Shown piece by piece: positions 16,358 to 26,495 of a stretch of DNA of 64,000 nt. Positions within the stretch are counted from its first letter, which is position 1, and each line of letters opens with the position of its first letter. The stretch is from positions 1 to 64,000 of the forward strand of contig JAQYVY010000001.1 of assembly GCA_030145195.1 (NCBI GenBank), in the 5' to 3' direction. The notes below the pieces were generated by a model, which was given only the letters and a program-made list of their open reading frames with translations, did not search any database and was not told the origin of the DNA. A program made the translations under genes and the position numbers. Source of the DNA: Desulfuromonadales bacterium (GTDB taxonomy: Bacteria; Desulfobacterota; Desulfuromonadia; Desulfuromonadales; BM103).

Positions 16358-18061
16358 ATGAAACGTCGCAGCGAAGAAATCACCGGCAGCAAGGATACGG
16401 CCAAATGGGTTGAGCGCACTGCGGCCCGCACCATGCTGCGGGCGGTACGCTTTACCGATGAGGATTTCGACAAGCCAATCATTGCTCTTGCGGTGCCTTA
16501 CACCAATGGTACTCCGTGCAATGATCATGTCAGGGTTCTTGGTGATCTGGTCCAGCAGGCGATAGAAGACGCTGGCGGCAAGGCGATTGTCTTTGGCACC
16601 CCGGTGGTTTCAGACGGGATTTCGATGGGCACCGAGGCGATGAAATATTCGCTGGTCAGCCGCGAGGTGATTGCCGACAGCATCGAGTTGATGACCGAAG
16701 GTTACCGGGTTGATGCGGTGATAACCTTGTCTGGCTGTGACAAAACCATTCCCGGCGCATTGATGCCGATTGCACGTAACAATCTGGCCGGGCTGACCCT
16801 CTATGGCGGCAGTATCCTGCCCGGCGAATACCAAGGCAAAGTGCTCAATATCGTCAGCGCCTTCGAGGCCATTGGTGCTCATTGCGCGGGCAAGATCGAT
16901 GCCGAGGAGTTGCACGCAGTCGAGTGCCATGCTTGCCCTGGAGCGGGCTCTTGCGCTGGCATGTACACCGCCAACACCATGGCTTCAGCGATTGAAGCCA
17001 TGGGTATGAGTCTGCCAGGCGCGGCCTCTAACCTTGCGGTTGATACCGGTAACGAAATCTCTGCGGAAAAGCGCGAGGATTGTACCCGTGCTGCCAACGC
17101 TGTGATGGCTCTGCTCCAGTCTGGCCTGAAGGCCCGCGACATTATGACGCGCCAGGCGTTTGAAAACGCTCTGACGGTAGCCTGGGCCCTGGGCGGTTCG
17201 ACCAACGCCGTCTTGCATCTGCTGGCTCTGGCCCACGAAGCCAATGTCGAATTGACGCTTGCTGATATCGAACAGGTGACCGCCAGAGTGCCACTGCTGG
17301 GTAACTTTAAGCCGTTTGGTCAGTACGTGATGAATGACCTGCACAATATCGGCGGTTTGCCGATGGTCATGAAAACCCTTCTGGATGCGGGGTTTCTTCA
17401 CGGCGATTGCCTGACCGTGACCGGACAAACTCTGGCTGAGAATTTGGCCGAGGCTCCGATTCGACCGCCCGACCAGGATGTTTTCTACCACCCCGACCAG
17501 CCTTATGCTCCGGCGCATCAGCATATCCGGGTGTTGCACGGCAACCTTGCCGCAGAGGGTTGTGTGTTGAAAATCAGTGGCAAGGAGCTGACCCGTTTCG
17601 TGGGCCCAGCACGCGTTTTTGATCGAGAGGAAGACGCGCTTATGGCAATTCTGGCCGGAAAAATCCATGCCGGTGATGTGTTGGTTATCCGCTATGAGGG
17701 GCCTAAGGGTGGCCCTGGAATGCGTGAGATGTTGTCGCCTTCATCGGCGTTGATGGGGGCTGGTCTGGGTAAAGATGTGGCGTTGGTGACTGATGGTCGC
17801 TTCTCTGGCGGCACTCACGGCATCATGATTGGTCACGTCGCGCCGGAAGCACAGATCGGTGGAGCGCTGGCGGTGGTGCGAGAGGGCGACTCGATCGAAA
17901 TAGACCTTGATCGTAGTGAGTTGAATCTAAAGCTTGACGACAGTGAGATCGCCAAACGCTTAGCCCAGTGGCAGCCACCTAAGGCACGCTATTCCCGGGG
18001 GGTGCTGGCCAAATATGCCAAGCTGGTGTCATCGGCGGCGCGCGGCGCGGTGACCAGTTGA
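16358..18061 (+). CDS. ilvD: Dihydroxy-acid dehydratase
   Basis: Fe-S enzyme that dehydrates dihydroxy-isovalerate and dihydroxy-methylvalerate to the 2-oxo acids, the step after IlvC. 567 residues, usual length. Cluster-binding motifs: [12 protein letters not shown] (about residue 125) and [20 protein letters not shown] (about 190-210); GRFSGGTHG and GHVAPEA lie in the C-terminal domain. ilvC itself is not in this window. Last gene of the ilv group. Confidence 0.95.
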   Translation: MKRRSEEITGSKDTAKWVERTAARTMLRAVRFTDEDFDKPIIALAVPYTNGTPCNDHVRVLGDLVQQAIEDAGGKAIVFGTPVVSDGISMGTEAMKYSLVSREVIADSIELMTEGYRVDAVITLSGCDKTIPGALMPIARNNLAGLTLYGGSILPGEYQGKVLNIVSAFEAIGAHCAGKIDAEELHAVECHACPGAGSCAGMYTANTMASAIEAMGMSLPGAASNLAVDTGNEISAEKREDCTRAANAVMALLQSGLKARDIMTRQAFENALTVAWALGGSTNAVLHLLALAHEANVELTLADIEQVTARVPLLGNFKPFGQYVMNDLHNIGGLPMVMKTLLDAGFLHGDCLTVTGQTLAENLAEAPIRPPDQDVFYHPDQPYAPAHQHIRVLHGNLAAEGCVLKISGKELTRFVGPARVFDREEDALMAILAGKIHAGDVLVIRYEGPKGGPGMREMLSPSSALMGAGLGKDVALVTDGRFSGGTHGIMIGHVAPEAQIGGALAVVREGDSIEIDLDRSELNLKLDDSEIAKRLAQWQPPKARYSRGVLAKYAKLVSSAARGAVTS

Positions 18062-18270
18062 TTCGTCACTGACAAAAGCGATTGGGTCTGTCTCCGCGAC
18101 GCTGCTATAAAATGACCTCTAAAAAGCTTTTGCTTTTTTTGGGGTTATGGCACCATCTTTTTAGAACCGTGGATAACTGTAAATATTAGCTTTGCGCACC
18201 TGCCTCTGTAGTGTCTCATTGACAGATTCTCGGTCCTGCCGCAATATGACAAATTCTTTTAGGAGTCACC

Positions 18271-19719
18271 ATGACCGCAGAACGCCGCCCCAAATCGAAA
18301 CCTTCACCTAAAGACCGCGCTGAGGAGCTGACGCTGACCATTGAGCGAATCAACGATGACGGTCTTGGCCTAGCCGTTCATGCGGGGAAACCGGTCGTGG
18401 TGTTCGACGCACTCCCTGGAGAAAAGGTCGTCGCTCGCGTGGTGCATGCCGGACGGCACCAGATCGTTGCCAGCACACTGCGCGTGCTGCAATCGTCTCG
18501 CGAACGGATCGCCAAAAAGCCTTGCCCGCATCACCGCCTCTGTCAGAGCTGTGCCCTGATGAGCTGGCGGTATGATGCTCAATTGGCCTGCAAGCGCAAA
18601 CGGGTGGCTGATGCTCTGGCTAAATACCCGAACTTGTCTGAGGTGGTGCTGAACGATGTCTGGGCGGCCCCGGAGGAACTCGGCTATCGGGCCAGCGCCA
18701 AACTGGTCGTGGCGCGTAACCGGACCAAAGCTCTGGTTGGTATGTATCGGCGTGGCAGCCACGATGTCGTCGATATTGCTGATTGCCCCTTGCATCATCC
18801 GTTGATCAATCGGGTCGCCGCAGTTGTTCGAGAGGAGATCGATCGGCGCAAAATCTCGGCTTACGATGTCAACCACCGGCGTGGTCTGTTACGCTACTTG
18901 TTGGTGCGGGTCAGCCCAAGCTACGATAAGGCGATGGTCACCTTTGTTACCAGAGAGCGCAACTATCGTGAGGTGACACATCTGGCCAAGTGGCTGCAAC
19001 GCAAAGTTCCCGAGGTGGTTTCGGTTCATCAGAATGTCAACTCCAGTTCCGGTAACGTGATCATTGGCCGCGATACTTTCAAGGTCCTCGGTACTCCCGA
19101 CCTGATCGATCAGGTCGGAGATGTGCGTTTGCGCCTGGGACCGACCTCGTTTTTGCAGGTTCATCACGCCCAGGCCGCGCGCATCTATCGGCTGGTGCGC
19201 GATTGGTGTGATCTTCAGGCAGACGAATCGGCTCTCGACCTTTATTGCGGCGTCGGTGGCATCAGTTTGCATCTGGCCAGCAAAGCGCACCGGGTGCTAG
19301 GCGTCGAAACCGTCGCCGAAGCCGTGCGCCATGCCCAAGCCAATGCCAAGATGAACGGATTCACTAACTGCAAGTTTGTCGCTGGAGATGTCGAAACGAT
19401 TCTGGCGGGTGATTCTTCGCTAGCGGGGAAGCTGGGTGCCGTGGTTGTAAATCCACCGAGATCCGGCTGCACTTCGCAAGTGCTGCTTGCCATCGCCGCC
19501 ATGCAGCCGCGCACGCTGATCTATGTCTCGTGTCATCCAGATAGCCTGACCCGCGACCTTGCCCTTTTGGTCGAGCAGGGTTTCCTTGTTGAACAGATTC
19601 AGCCGGTCGATATGTTTCCCCAGACCCCACATGTTGAGAACGTCGCCCGGTTGCGGTTCGTTGGTATTAGCGCACCGATAAAGTCGAATGCTACTAGCGG
19701 CCAAGCAGGTAAGCGATAA
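18271..19719 (+). CDS. TRAM-domain 23S rRNA m5U methyltransferase (RlmD/RumA family)
   Basis: 482 residues. An N-terminal TRAM domain (about 15-75: ERINDDGLGLAVHAGKPVVV) is followed by the 4Fe-4S cysteines CPHHRLCQSC (CX5CX2C) with a fourth in DIADCPLHHP. Then a Rossmann SAM-binding fold: LDLYCGVGGISLHLA. The catalytic motif is YVSCHPDSLTRDL, with NPPRSGC before it. RlmD makes m5U1939 of 23S rRNA; paralogues make m5U747, so site specificity is not certain. AGGAG precedes the ATG. Stands alone, convergent with the DUF4105 gene. Confidence 0.9.
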   Translation: MTAERRPKSKPSPKDRAEELTLTIERINDDGLGLAVHAGKPVVVFDALPGEKVVARVVHAGRHQIVASTLRVLQSSRERIAKKPCPHHRLCQSCALMSWRYDAQLACKRKRVADALAKYPNLSEVVLNDVWAAPEELGYRASAKLVVARNRTKALVGMYRRGSHDVVDIADCPLHHPLINRVAAVVREEIDRRKISAYDVNHRRGLLRYLLVRVSPSYDKAMVTFVTRERNYREVTHLAKWLQRKVPEVVSVHQNVNSSSGNVIIGRDTFKVLGTPDLIDQVGDVRLRLGPTSFLQVHHAQAARIYRLVRDWCDLQADESALDLYCGVGGISLHLASKAHRVLGVETVAEAVRHAQANAKMNGFTNCKFVAGDVETILAGDSSLAGKLGAVVVNPPRSGCTSQVLLAIAAMQPRTLIYVSCHPDSLTRDLALLVEQGFLVEQIQPVDMFPQTPHVENVARLRFVGISAPIKSNATSGQAGKR

Positions 19720-19791
19720 GTAAAAAGCCTGATGTATTGATGAATGCGCTGGGCGAGCTGTTCCGGGCGTTTGATCGCGATTTTCTGGCCC

Positions 19792-21753
19792 TTACCAGTA
19801 GACATTGAAGAGCAACGTTGTGTCGGTGATGCTGCGATTAAATGCGCGCTGTCGGCTGATGTCGAGTTCAATGCTGGTGTCAGCGTTCAGACACCAGTTT
19901 TGTTTGAGCGAGATATCTGCGGCCCGGTGTAGTTCGCCAGCCTCATACCAGATCTTTCGGGCAGTCAGGTGGATCTTCCAGGCTGGGAGCGGGTTGGCCA
20001 ACAGCCCGACCGTTGCCCCGAATCCCAACGCGAAATTGTCGCGATACCGGCCGCTGACCAGCAGGTCTCCCTCCATCATCCCGTAATACATAGTCCGGTT
20101 GTTGCCCCAGGTGAACCCCCCGCCTGGATTCAACTGGTAGACCAGGTGATCCTCCTGGTCGTCGAACAGGGTCTGCTGAAAACCGGTCGAAACTTTCCAT
20201 GAGACCGGCTGATAGAAGGCGTGTCGCGGCGCGAGTGAAACGATGTTGATCAGGTCGAGGCGCTGAAGCTGAAGTTTATGACGTTCTGGATAGAGGCGCA
20301 GGATCAAATTGGCAAAATCAATCTGTGATCCGGGCAGGAATCCCTGGTCGGCATCAAGCAAGTTGTGATAGGCGGGGCGAATTCTCAGCTCCTGGTACCA
20401 GTCGTTGTCCCAAAGCCCGATGCCGAGGGCGATACGGTTGGAGCCGTGGCCCTGGTCCGGTCGGCCCGGATCGGCGATCTCAAGATAACCCTCCTCGGCC
20501 TGGCCCAATTGACTTCGACTCTTGAGCAGCGTGAGGGATTTCTGCCGGTAAGCATCGCGACCGACTTCTTTACGGTAGTAGCGGAATTCGAGTGTCTCAG
20601 TGGCGACGTCAAGGATACGAATTTTACCCTCTCTGGATAAATCCTTCTGGAGGATCTGCTCTGCAGTGAGTTGCTCATCAATCAGCTCCAGAGCCATGGT
20701 CGTTTCGTGACGATCCATCTGCTTGGCCAGAGTCTGGAGCCGGGTCGCTTTGGACGGTCGGTAGGCCACTCGTCTGACCAGCCCGGCCGCCTCAACAGTC
20801 CGTACGGTGTCGATCGGAATAACCCAGGGCCGGCAGGGATCGGTCAAATTGAGACTGGGACGGCCAGCTTCGAGCAGGAACAACAAGTTGTAGGAACAGT
20901 TCTCATCGAAGAAATAATACTCGGACGATATGTCGCGCAGTTCCCAGATGTGCAGGGTCATGCGCCGGGTTTCTTCGGGACTCAGATTGAGTTCGTATTC
21001 CCAGACATCTCGCCGCTCGAGGTCGTTGTATTCGCGGACTTTGACATAATAAGGGAGCAGCGAATAGTAGCCGGGATAGAAGCCGAAGATCCCTTTGACG
21101 GCGTAGGCGAAGCCGTTGGTCTCATCGGTGTGGGCGGCGTAATTGATCGCATAGGCGAGCAAACGACTGCGATACGGACCCTCGATGCTGATCAGGGTGT
21201 GGCCGAACATGGAGGCTGGACTGTTGTTGTGATTTCCCGGAAAGATCAGCATGGCGGAGTTCGGTTGCACGTGCTCCAGAGCCTCATCCAGCTCCTGGCA
21301 AACCACGGGTGGCAGTATCGCCGGATCAATTACCAGGGTGTCGATCAACCATTGGCTGCGTGCCGGGAACTGGCAGCGGACGTGTTCTTCCGGTTTTTCA
21401 GTGCCTTGTTCCTGCCACAGTCCGATCAGCGTGGCCTCCAATTCCGCGGCGGGAATGGTCTGACCCTGGTCGGCCAGGAAAAAGCCAGGGTCATCGATCA
21501 GGCTGACCGTTTCACCCAACAAATTTGCTTTGTAGTGCAGTAAAATCTGCCAGTAACGGCTCTCCGCCAGTCCCTGAACTTCTGCGCTGCGCAGGAACGG
21601 TTCTGGGCCGGTATCCAGGGTGAGGCCGGAGGCAGGGAATATGAGGTGCAGGCCGATTGTTGCCAGTAGAAATAAAAAGCTCAAGAGGGCAGGTGCCCTC
21701 TTGAGCTTTTTGAACTGTAGCCATGCGGCGGCCTGCAGGCTGCCGAACATCAT
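19792..21753 (-). CDS. DUF4105 (Lnb-type) envelope protein
   Basis: 653 residues with an N-terminal hydrophobic segment (about 23-43). The DUF4105 domain lies around residues 165-325, with NNSPASMFGHTLISIEG and the Cys of FDENCSYNLLFLLEAG, the His and Cys expected in its papain-like fold. The C-terminal 250 residues look like alternating beta strands ending in Trp (LLFNVYW), perhaps a small barrel. The cellular substrate is not known. Its ATG overlaps the stop of the DUF3015 gene, so translation is coupled. A perfect 18-base terminator-like stem lies about 40 bases inside the gene (21674-21711). Confidence 0.85.
   Translation of the reverse strand: MMFGSLQAAAWLQFKKLKRAPALLSFLFLLATIGLHLIFPASGLTLDTGPEPFLRSAEVQGLAESRYWQILLHYKANLLGETVSLIDDPGFFLADQGQTIPAAELEATLIGLWQEQGTEKPEEHVRCQFPARSQWLIDTLVIDPAILPPVVCQELDEALEHVQPNSAMLIFPGNHNNSPASMFGHTLISIEGPYRSRLLAYAINYAAHTDETNGFAYAVKGIFGFYPGYYSLLPYYVKVREYNDLERRDVWEYELNLSPEETRRMTLHIWELRDISSEYYFFDENCSYNLLFLLEAGRPSLNLTDPCRPWVIPIDTVRTVEAAGLVRRVAYRPSKATRLQTLAKQMDRHETTMALELIDEQLTAEQILQKDLSREGKIRILDVATETLEFRYYRKEVGRDAYRQKSLTLLKSRSQLGQAEEGYLEIADPGRPDQGHGSNRIALGIGLWDNDWYQELRIRPAYHNLLDADQGFLPGSQIDFANLILRLYPERHKLQLQRLDLINIVSLAPRHAFYQPVSWKVSTGFQQTLFDDQEDHLVYQLNPGGGFTWGNNRTMYYGMMEGDLLVSGRYRDNFALGFGATVGLLANPLPAWKIHLTARKIWYEAGELHRAADISLKQNWCLNADTSIELDISRQRAFNRSITDTTLLFNVYW
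21674..21711 (-). terminator. Perfect 18-bp hairpin inside the 5' end of the DUF4105 gene
   Basis: AAAAAGCTCAAGAGGGCA and TGCCCTCTTGAGCTTTTT are perfectly complementary and only 2 bases apart, with an A-run before and T-run after: the form of a bidirectional Rho-independent terminator. It begins about 42 bases after the ATG and encodes part of the signal segment. Confidence 0.75.
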
Positions 21754-22226
21754 TACAGGGTGAGTACCGCGATCCGGTCGAGGACCAAACCGGCTGTTTC
21801 GTCGCCAGTGACGAAGATTTGGTCGAAGTTGACTTGCAGACTGGCATAGAGCGCAGAACGGTCTGTTGTCGGGAACGCCATCAGTTCTGCGAGAGTGTCC
21901 AGGGTCTCGCCCCGGCCAGCGGCGATATCACGAGCCAGAGTGTCCATATTGTCGGCAGTGAACGCCAGCGTCTTGTCATTCTTGATGATATTGGCCGGTT
22001 GCTCACAACCGAGAGTCCCGGAGGTGATGCCGAAGGTCTGGTTGCCGGAGGTGGCGTTGGTGGTGGCTTGCAGCGATTGTGAGATTACCGACCCGTCTGC
22101 TTTGCCTTCCCAGAGAAGGGTGCCGAGACCGCAGCCAGTATTGTCGTTCGCCTGGCCGGCAAGGGCCGGTGATGCTAGCAGTAAGCCTGCAATCATAATC
22201 AACAAAAACAGTCCAGTTTTACGCAT
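21753..22226 (-). CDS. DUF3015 secreted protein
   Basis: 157 residues. Clear signal peptide (MRKTGLFLLIMIAGLLLASPALA) cleaved before GQANDN; the mature part starts with the DUF3015 pattern NTGCGLGTLLWEGK and has a second Cys in TSGTLGCEQPANI, so one disulfide is possible. The family is periplasmic with no known function. AAGGAGG precedes the ATG. The stop overlaps the start of the DUF4105 gene; the two families are often neighbours, which suggests a joint envelope role. Confidence 0.85.
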   Translation of the reverse strand: MRKTGLFLLIMIAGLLLASPALAGQANDNTGCGLGTLLWEGKADGSVISQSLQATTNATSGNQTFGITSGTLGCEQPANIIKNDKTLAFTADNMDTLARDIAAGRGETLDTLAELMAFPTTDRSALYASLQVNFDQIFVTGDETAGLVLDRIAVLTL

Positions 22227-22543
22227 ATTGACCTCCTTGAAATATGAGTGTTAACACTTCCCTTGTTACTAGTACGTTCCGATTTACAAGATTGGTAATT
22301 TTAACATGCTTCTGCGGCTTCGACCAGACAGTAGTGAAGCTTAATTGAAAAATTAACATAAAGCACAAACTGCGTTGTTCAGGGTGGAAGTCCGTGTCCT
22401 TTTCGTAGACAGGTTTGATCATTGGACTCGATTCAGATAGAATTCGCCTATGCTAGCAGCCAGTCCATTGGTCGTCCGATAGGCTGCTAGAAACCTCACC
22501 ATCAATTAAATTCGATGGCACACCCCGAACTTGAGATTCCTTC
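22227..22543. other. Divergent intergenic region with an inverted repeat
   Basis: 317 bases between DUF3015 (minus) and tmcAL (plus). It holds an inverted repeat CTAGCAGCC / GGCTGCTAG (22453-22461 and 22482-22490, 20-base loop) about 55 bases before tmcAL; no T-run follows. Otherwise nothing recognisable. Confidence 0.45.
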
Positions 22544-23788
22544 ATGCGTATCGTCGGTTTGATCACAGAATACAATCCCTTTCATAACGGCCACCGGCAT
22601 CATTTGCGTGAGAGTTTGCGGCTTACCTCCGCTGACGCCAGCGTGGCGGTCATGAGTGGGCACTTTTTGCAGCGCGGGGAACCGGCCCTGGTCGATAAGT
22701 GGCTCCGCACCGAAATGGCGCTGGCGGCCGGGGTTGACCTGGTCCTGGAGTTGCCGTTTGCTTTTGCTTGCAACAGTGCGCCCCATTTTGCCATGGGTGC
22801 GGTGCAGTCACTGAACGCACTGGGCGTGGTCGATGCGCTTTGCTTTGGTAGTGAGACCGGTCAAATCGAACCCTTGCAGAGGATTGCCGACCTGCTGGTT
22901 TCGCGTGGCGAAGACATTGCCATAGCGACAGCTCAAAGACTCCGCCAGGGGATGAACTACCCGACGGCCCGCGCCGAAGTCCTTGCCGAACTGGATCCTC
23001 AGCTGTCGCCCGAGTTAGTTGCCACGCCGAATAACATTCTTGGGATCGAATACCTGCGAGCGTTGCAAACAAGCGCTAGCCCGATTGAGGCTTATACCCT
23101 GCCCCGGTTGGGTGCCGGATATCACAGCACCGAGGTGACGGCAGAAATCGCTAGCGCAACCGGTATCCGCAAGCGGTTGGAAGAAAAGACCGAGGTGCAA
23201 AAGCTGATCCCTGATCAGTCTTATGCGCTTCTTGCGGAAGCGATGCGCGCCGGTCGAGGGCTTGATACCGAAAAGTTGTTTACGCTGCTTCAGGGAAAAA
23301 TGCTGCAGGAGGCAGAGAGCTTGCGGGGAATCTATCAGGTGGATGACGGGCTGGAACGTCGTCTGACCGATGCGGCCTTAACGGCTGAAAACTATGCCGG
23401 TCTGATTGCTGCGATCAAGTCGCGACACTGGACTATGACGCGCATCCAACGCATCCTCAGTTATGTTTTGCTGCAGGTCAAGGCAGCCGAGATGCGGAAG
23501 TTTTTGGCGAGCGGGCCTCTGTATTTGCGTTTACTGGGGGCGACCGAGCGTGGACAACAGATCCTGGCCGAAGCCCGGGCGCAGCGGACGGTGCCGATGA
23601 TCACCGATCCGGCGAGAGCCAAGGCGATTCTTCGTCGGGCCTATCGAGACCAACCTGGCGTTGCCTCGCTGGCGGAACAGATGCTGGCCTGCGATCTTCG
23701 GGCCACCCGACTATACAGTCTGTTGCAGGTTACCCCTGTAACGGGCCACCGTAATCAGGATTTTTTCCAGTCGGTACGGGGTGCTTGA
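22544..23788 (+). CDS. tmcAL: tRNA(Met) cytidine acetate ligase-like nucleotidyltransferase (TmcAL/YlbM)
   Basis: 414 residues. The first motif GLITEYNPFHNGHRHHL is the HxGH nucleotidyltransferase signature of the YlbM family; the enzyme from Bacillus uses ATP and acetate to make N4-acetylcytidine at the wobble position of elongator tRNA-Met. Further family blocks are SGHFLQRGEPALVDKW and TPNNILGIEYLRAL. Common in Gram-positive bacteria, present in several anaerobic deltaproteobacteria. Stands alone, convergent with rmuC 20 bases away. Confidence 0.88.
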   Translation: MRIVGLITEYNPFHNGHRHHLRESLRLTSADASVAVMSGHFLQRGEPALVDKWLRTEMALAAGVDLVLELPFAFACNSAPHFAMGAVQSLNALGVVDALCFGSETGQIEPLQRIADLLVSRGEDIAIATAQRLRQGMNYPTARAEVLAELDPQLSPELVATPNNILGIEYLRALQTSASPIEAYTLPRLGAGYHSTEVTAEIASATGIRKRLEEKTEVQKLIPDQSYALLAEAMRAGRGLDTEKLFTLLQGKMLQEAESLRGIYQVDDGLERRLTDAALTAENYAGLIAAIKSRHWTMTRIQRILSYVLLQVKAAEMRKFLASGPLYLRLLGATERGQQILAEARAQRTVPMITDPARAKAILRRAYRDQPGVASLAEQMLACDLRATRLYSLLQVTPVTGHRNQDFFQSVRGA

Positions 23789-23807
23789 AATGGGGTAAGC
23801 CCAGGGC

Positions 23808-25199
23808 TCAATGTTCGGCTTCACGGTCTTTTTTCTCGACCTGAGGGAGTCCCAAATCGGCTTCCTGGGTCATGGCTACAGGCAGTTTTTTCCGGCTCTT
23901 AACCCCCAGATCGATCAGGGTCTGGGTCCTGGCTATGAGGTTGCCTTTGCCGCTGACAAGCTTATTGTGAGCGCCGTCATAGGTCTTCTGGGTGTTGTTA
24001 AGTTGCAGGCCGATCTTTTCCAGGTCTTCGACGAAACCGACAAACTTTTCATACAGATTCCCTGCCTTCTCCGCAATCTCAAGAGCGTTTTTATTCTGAT
24101 ATTCGTAACGCCAGATGTTCTCAATGGTGCGCAGGGTTACCAGTAGGGTGGATGGGCTGACGATCATAATATTCTGGTCGAAAGCTTTTCTGAAAAGCGC
24201 ATTGTCTTTTTCGATTGCCAGCATGAAGGCACTCTCTATGGGAATAAACATCAGAACAAAATCGAGACTCTTGACGCCGGGCAATTCGTCGTACCTTTTC
24301 GATTCAAGCCCCTTTAAGTGTGCATTGATCGACAAGAGATGGTCTTTAAGCGTCTGGGTCTTTTCGCTCCCCTCTTCGGCCTTAACATACTTTTCGTAGG
24401 CGACCAGTGAGACCTTCGAGTCGATAATGATCTCTTTTCCTTCCGGCAGGTGGACAATGACATCCGGTTTTAATAGTTTGCCCTCGGCATCTCTGAAGCC
24501 ACCCTGTGAATCATATTCAAAGCCTTTACGTAACCCTGATTCTTCAAGAATCCTTTCCAGAATAATCTCTCCCCAGCTGCCTTGCGTTTTTGTGTCCCCT
24601 TTGAGGGCCTTGGTCAAATTCTCGGCATCCTCACCAATTTTTCGGTTGAGTTCCTGAAGCCTTTGGACTTCTTTGATTAACGAGTGCCGCTCTTTCCCTT
24701 CACTGTTGTAAACTGCGGTAACCTTGTTTTCGAATGCAGTGATCTTTTCCTTGAATGGTGTCAGGATGGTGTCGAGGTTTGCTCGGCTCTGATCGGCAAA
24801 GGTTTTGGTTTTTTCCTCAAAGATCTGATTGGCAATGTTCTCAAATTGGGTCTGTAATTCTTTCTTGGCGTCGCTCAGAATTTTCAGATGCTCTCCTGAG
24901 CGCCTGAGTTCCTCTTTCAGTTGAGTCGTTAAGGTCGCTTTGTCACTCCCCAGAGCGGTGTTCTCCTGAATGAGACGGTCAAGTTTACCCGTCAGACTTT
25001 GCAACTCTGTTTCCTGTCGGCGCAACTGTTCCTCTCGCCCCGTCAATCGTTCTTCCAGGGCGGCCAGATTGGGAGCCAACTCTCGGCGACCAGATTCACG
25101 TGCCGATTCAGTGCGGCTGCGGGTCAGTAACATCGCCGGGAAAAGGCCGAGGGCAAAGCCTAGGATGAGGGTGATAGTAAGCCAGAGGGGCTCAAGCAT
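23808..25199 (-). CDS. rmuC: DNA recombination protein RmuC
   Basis: Start at 25199 (MLEPLWLTITLILGF) because it begins with the membrane anchor; the longer frame adds an unconvincing extension. 463 residues: one N-terminal helix, a long coiled coil (about 35-170, rich in Glu/Leu/Arg), then the RmuC nuclease-like domain with PDVIVHLPEGKEIIIDSKVS (the D..K pattern of PD-(D/E)XK enzymes). RmuC limits inversions at short inverted repeats in E. coli. Acidic, basic-rich C-terminus. No operon partner. Confidence 0.92.
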   Translation of the reverse strand: MLEPLWLTITLILGFALGLFPAMLLTRSRTESARESGRRELAPNLAALEERLTGREEQLRRQETELQSLTGKLDRLIQENTALGSDKATLTTQLKEELRRSGEHLKILSDAKKELQTQFENIANQIFEEKTKTFADQSRANLDTILTPFKEKITAFENKVTAVYNSEGKERHSLIKEVQRLQELNRKIGEDAENLTKALKGDTKTQGSWGEIILERILEESGLRKGFEYDSQGGFRDAEGKLLKPDVIVHLPEGKEIIIDSKVSLVAYEKYVKAEEGSEKTQTLKDHLLSINAHLKGLESKRYDELPGVKSLDFVLMFIPIESAFMLAIEKDNALFRKAFDQNIMIVSPSTLLVTLRTIENIWRYEYQNKNALEIAEKAGNLYEKFVGFVEDLEKIGLQLNNTQKTYDGAHNKLVSGKGNLIARTQTLIDLGVKSRKKLPVAMTQEADLGLPQVEKKDREAEH

Positions 25200-25301
25200 A
25201 GTGGGTTCCCTGAGTAGTTTGGTATAAATTGCCGAACACAATAACAGTCACGATAACAGGCTACAAGTTGTGTGTGACAGAATAGTTCACTACCAAGAAA
25301 A

Positions 25302-25332
25302 CCTGGATTCATTGATTCTGCACAAATCCAGG
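25302..25332 (-). terminator. Terminator of the zinc-ribbon gene
   Basis: On the minus strand CCTGGATT ... AATCCAGG then TTTTC. It lies 125 bases after the stop of the small gene at 25458. Confidence 0.6.
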
Positions 25333-25457
25333 TGTCTGCCAGGGAAGGGCGGTTCGGTCTGTGGTAAGAGAGGGGCTGCTTTTGCGCAGTCGTAAAAAGT
25401 AGCGAAGAGGTTAAAAGTGAGACCTGAACCGCAGTTGTTTCCGGTTCTGTGATGATA

Positions 25458-25634
25458 TCAGCTTTCGCAGTACTGCTGCAGGTCGGTGGAAAAGCGCTCC
25501 AGGCTGTTGAGAGTTATTCGCGTCGGGGTCTGGCAGGAGGTGCAGACCTGTCGCTGGCCGGGGGCGAGATCCTTCAGGTTGAGGGGGAACGTTTCGTTGC
25601 ACTCGGGACATTCAAAGCCGATTTGCAGTGTCAT
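25458..25634 (-). CDS. Small zinc-ribbon protein
   Basis: 58 residues from ATG 25634 (MTLQIGFECPECNETF), chosen for the GGAGA site; the upstream extension is unlikely. Two CXXC knuckles, CPEC and CTSC, are 24 residues apart and fit one zinc ribbon. A short helical tail with a final Cys follows. No specific family recognised; such proteins often bind nucleic acid or a larger partner. Confidence 0.65.
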   Translation of the reverse strand: MTLQIGFECPECNETFPLNLKDLAPGQRQVCTSCQTPTRITLNSLERFSTDLQQYCES

Positions 25635-25845
25635 GGCAATCTCCACATCAATGGGGCATCTCAAATCTTAAGGGGGGTTAACCATGCCAGAAGTGACCCT
25701 GATGTTGCAAGCAAAAAAATACAGCTCGTTATATTGAAACCTAAACGATAAAAGCCCAAGACAATTATTAATGCAGAGATGTGAAGACACAGAATAAAGC
25801 TGGACTCTGCCGTGGTTCAGAAGTTGGATGTTTGAGACGCTTACT

Positions 25846-26487
25846 TCAGACGCCTTGCAGGCTCTTGGCCAGGGTAGCAATAATGAGGCTGCCGGTCTGA
25901 GACGCAGTTGGTCCAAAAGCGATAATCCCGTCCTGATGCCCGGTCATGACCAGCAGAACTGGAACTGCCTCGTCAAACTTTTCCGCTAATCGCATGAGTT
26001 CATTCGCCATCTCCGGGGTGCCATAATTGGCTGTCGCCTTGGTGCTTGGCAGATTGAGCCGCGTACGTTGGCGAAAAATGTCCGGGCTGTGCAGGTGCAT
26101 GACCCACTGAATTGAGGGCTTGGCTTGATAGAGGATGCCATGTGAAAGAGCTTCGGAGGAAGGTTGAACTGGTCCCATTGCTTTTAGCCGATTCTGCTGT
26201 GGGCTGCAATCCAGCACGGTTGCATAATTTTCTGGTTGCAGCGAGAGCAAATGACCGGTTTGGGTGCCGCTGATCAGAAAAGCGTCGTTAGCTTGTCCGG
26301 GCAACCGGCGACTCAGGTTGCCGAAGCCGAGGCCATTATAGCGGTTGGGGTCCTGGCCGATCAGATTCAGCTGGCGAAAAATATCTCGCCAGGCGTTCAG
26401 CTCTTGCAAATGTTCTGGTGAGGGCGCAGGACCAGCTTGAAAATCAAGTTGGAACTTGATGACGCCCTCACGGTTTGCGTACGACAT
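25846..26487 (-). CDS. Class II aldolase/adducin-domain protein
   Basis: 213 residues from ATG 26487. Family motifs: GFGNLSRRL (phosphate/substrate loop), FLISGTQTGHL, and the metal-binding VMHLHSPDIF with HxH; a third His is in VMTGHQDGIIAFG. Related enzymes are fuculose- and ribulose-phosphate aldolases/epimerases and methylthioribulose-phosphate dehydratase. No sugar or sulfur salvage genes are near, so the substrate is open. The Dabb protein gene ends 8 bases upstream of this start; the two are probably cotranscribed. Confidence 0.85.
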   Translation of the reverse strand: MSYANREGVIKFQLDFQAGPAPSPEHLQELNAWRDIFRQLNLIGQDPNRYNGLGFGNLSRRLPGQANDAFLISGTQTGHLLSLQPENYATVLDCSPQQNRLKAMGPVQPSSEALSHGILYQAKPSIQWVMHLHSPDIFRQRTRLNLPSTKATANYGTPEMANELMRLAEKFDEAVPVLLVMTGHQDGIIAFGPTASQTGSLIIATLAKSLQGV

Positions 26488-26495
26488 CACCGGCC

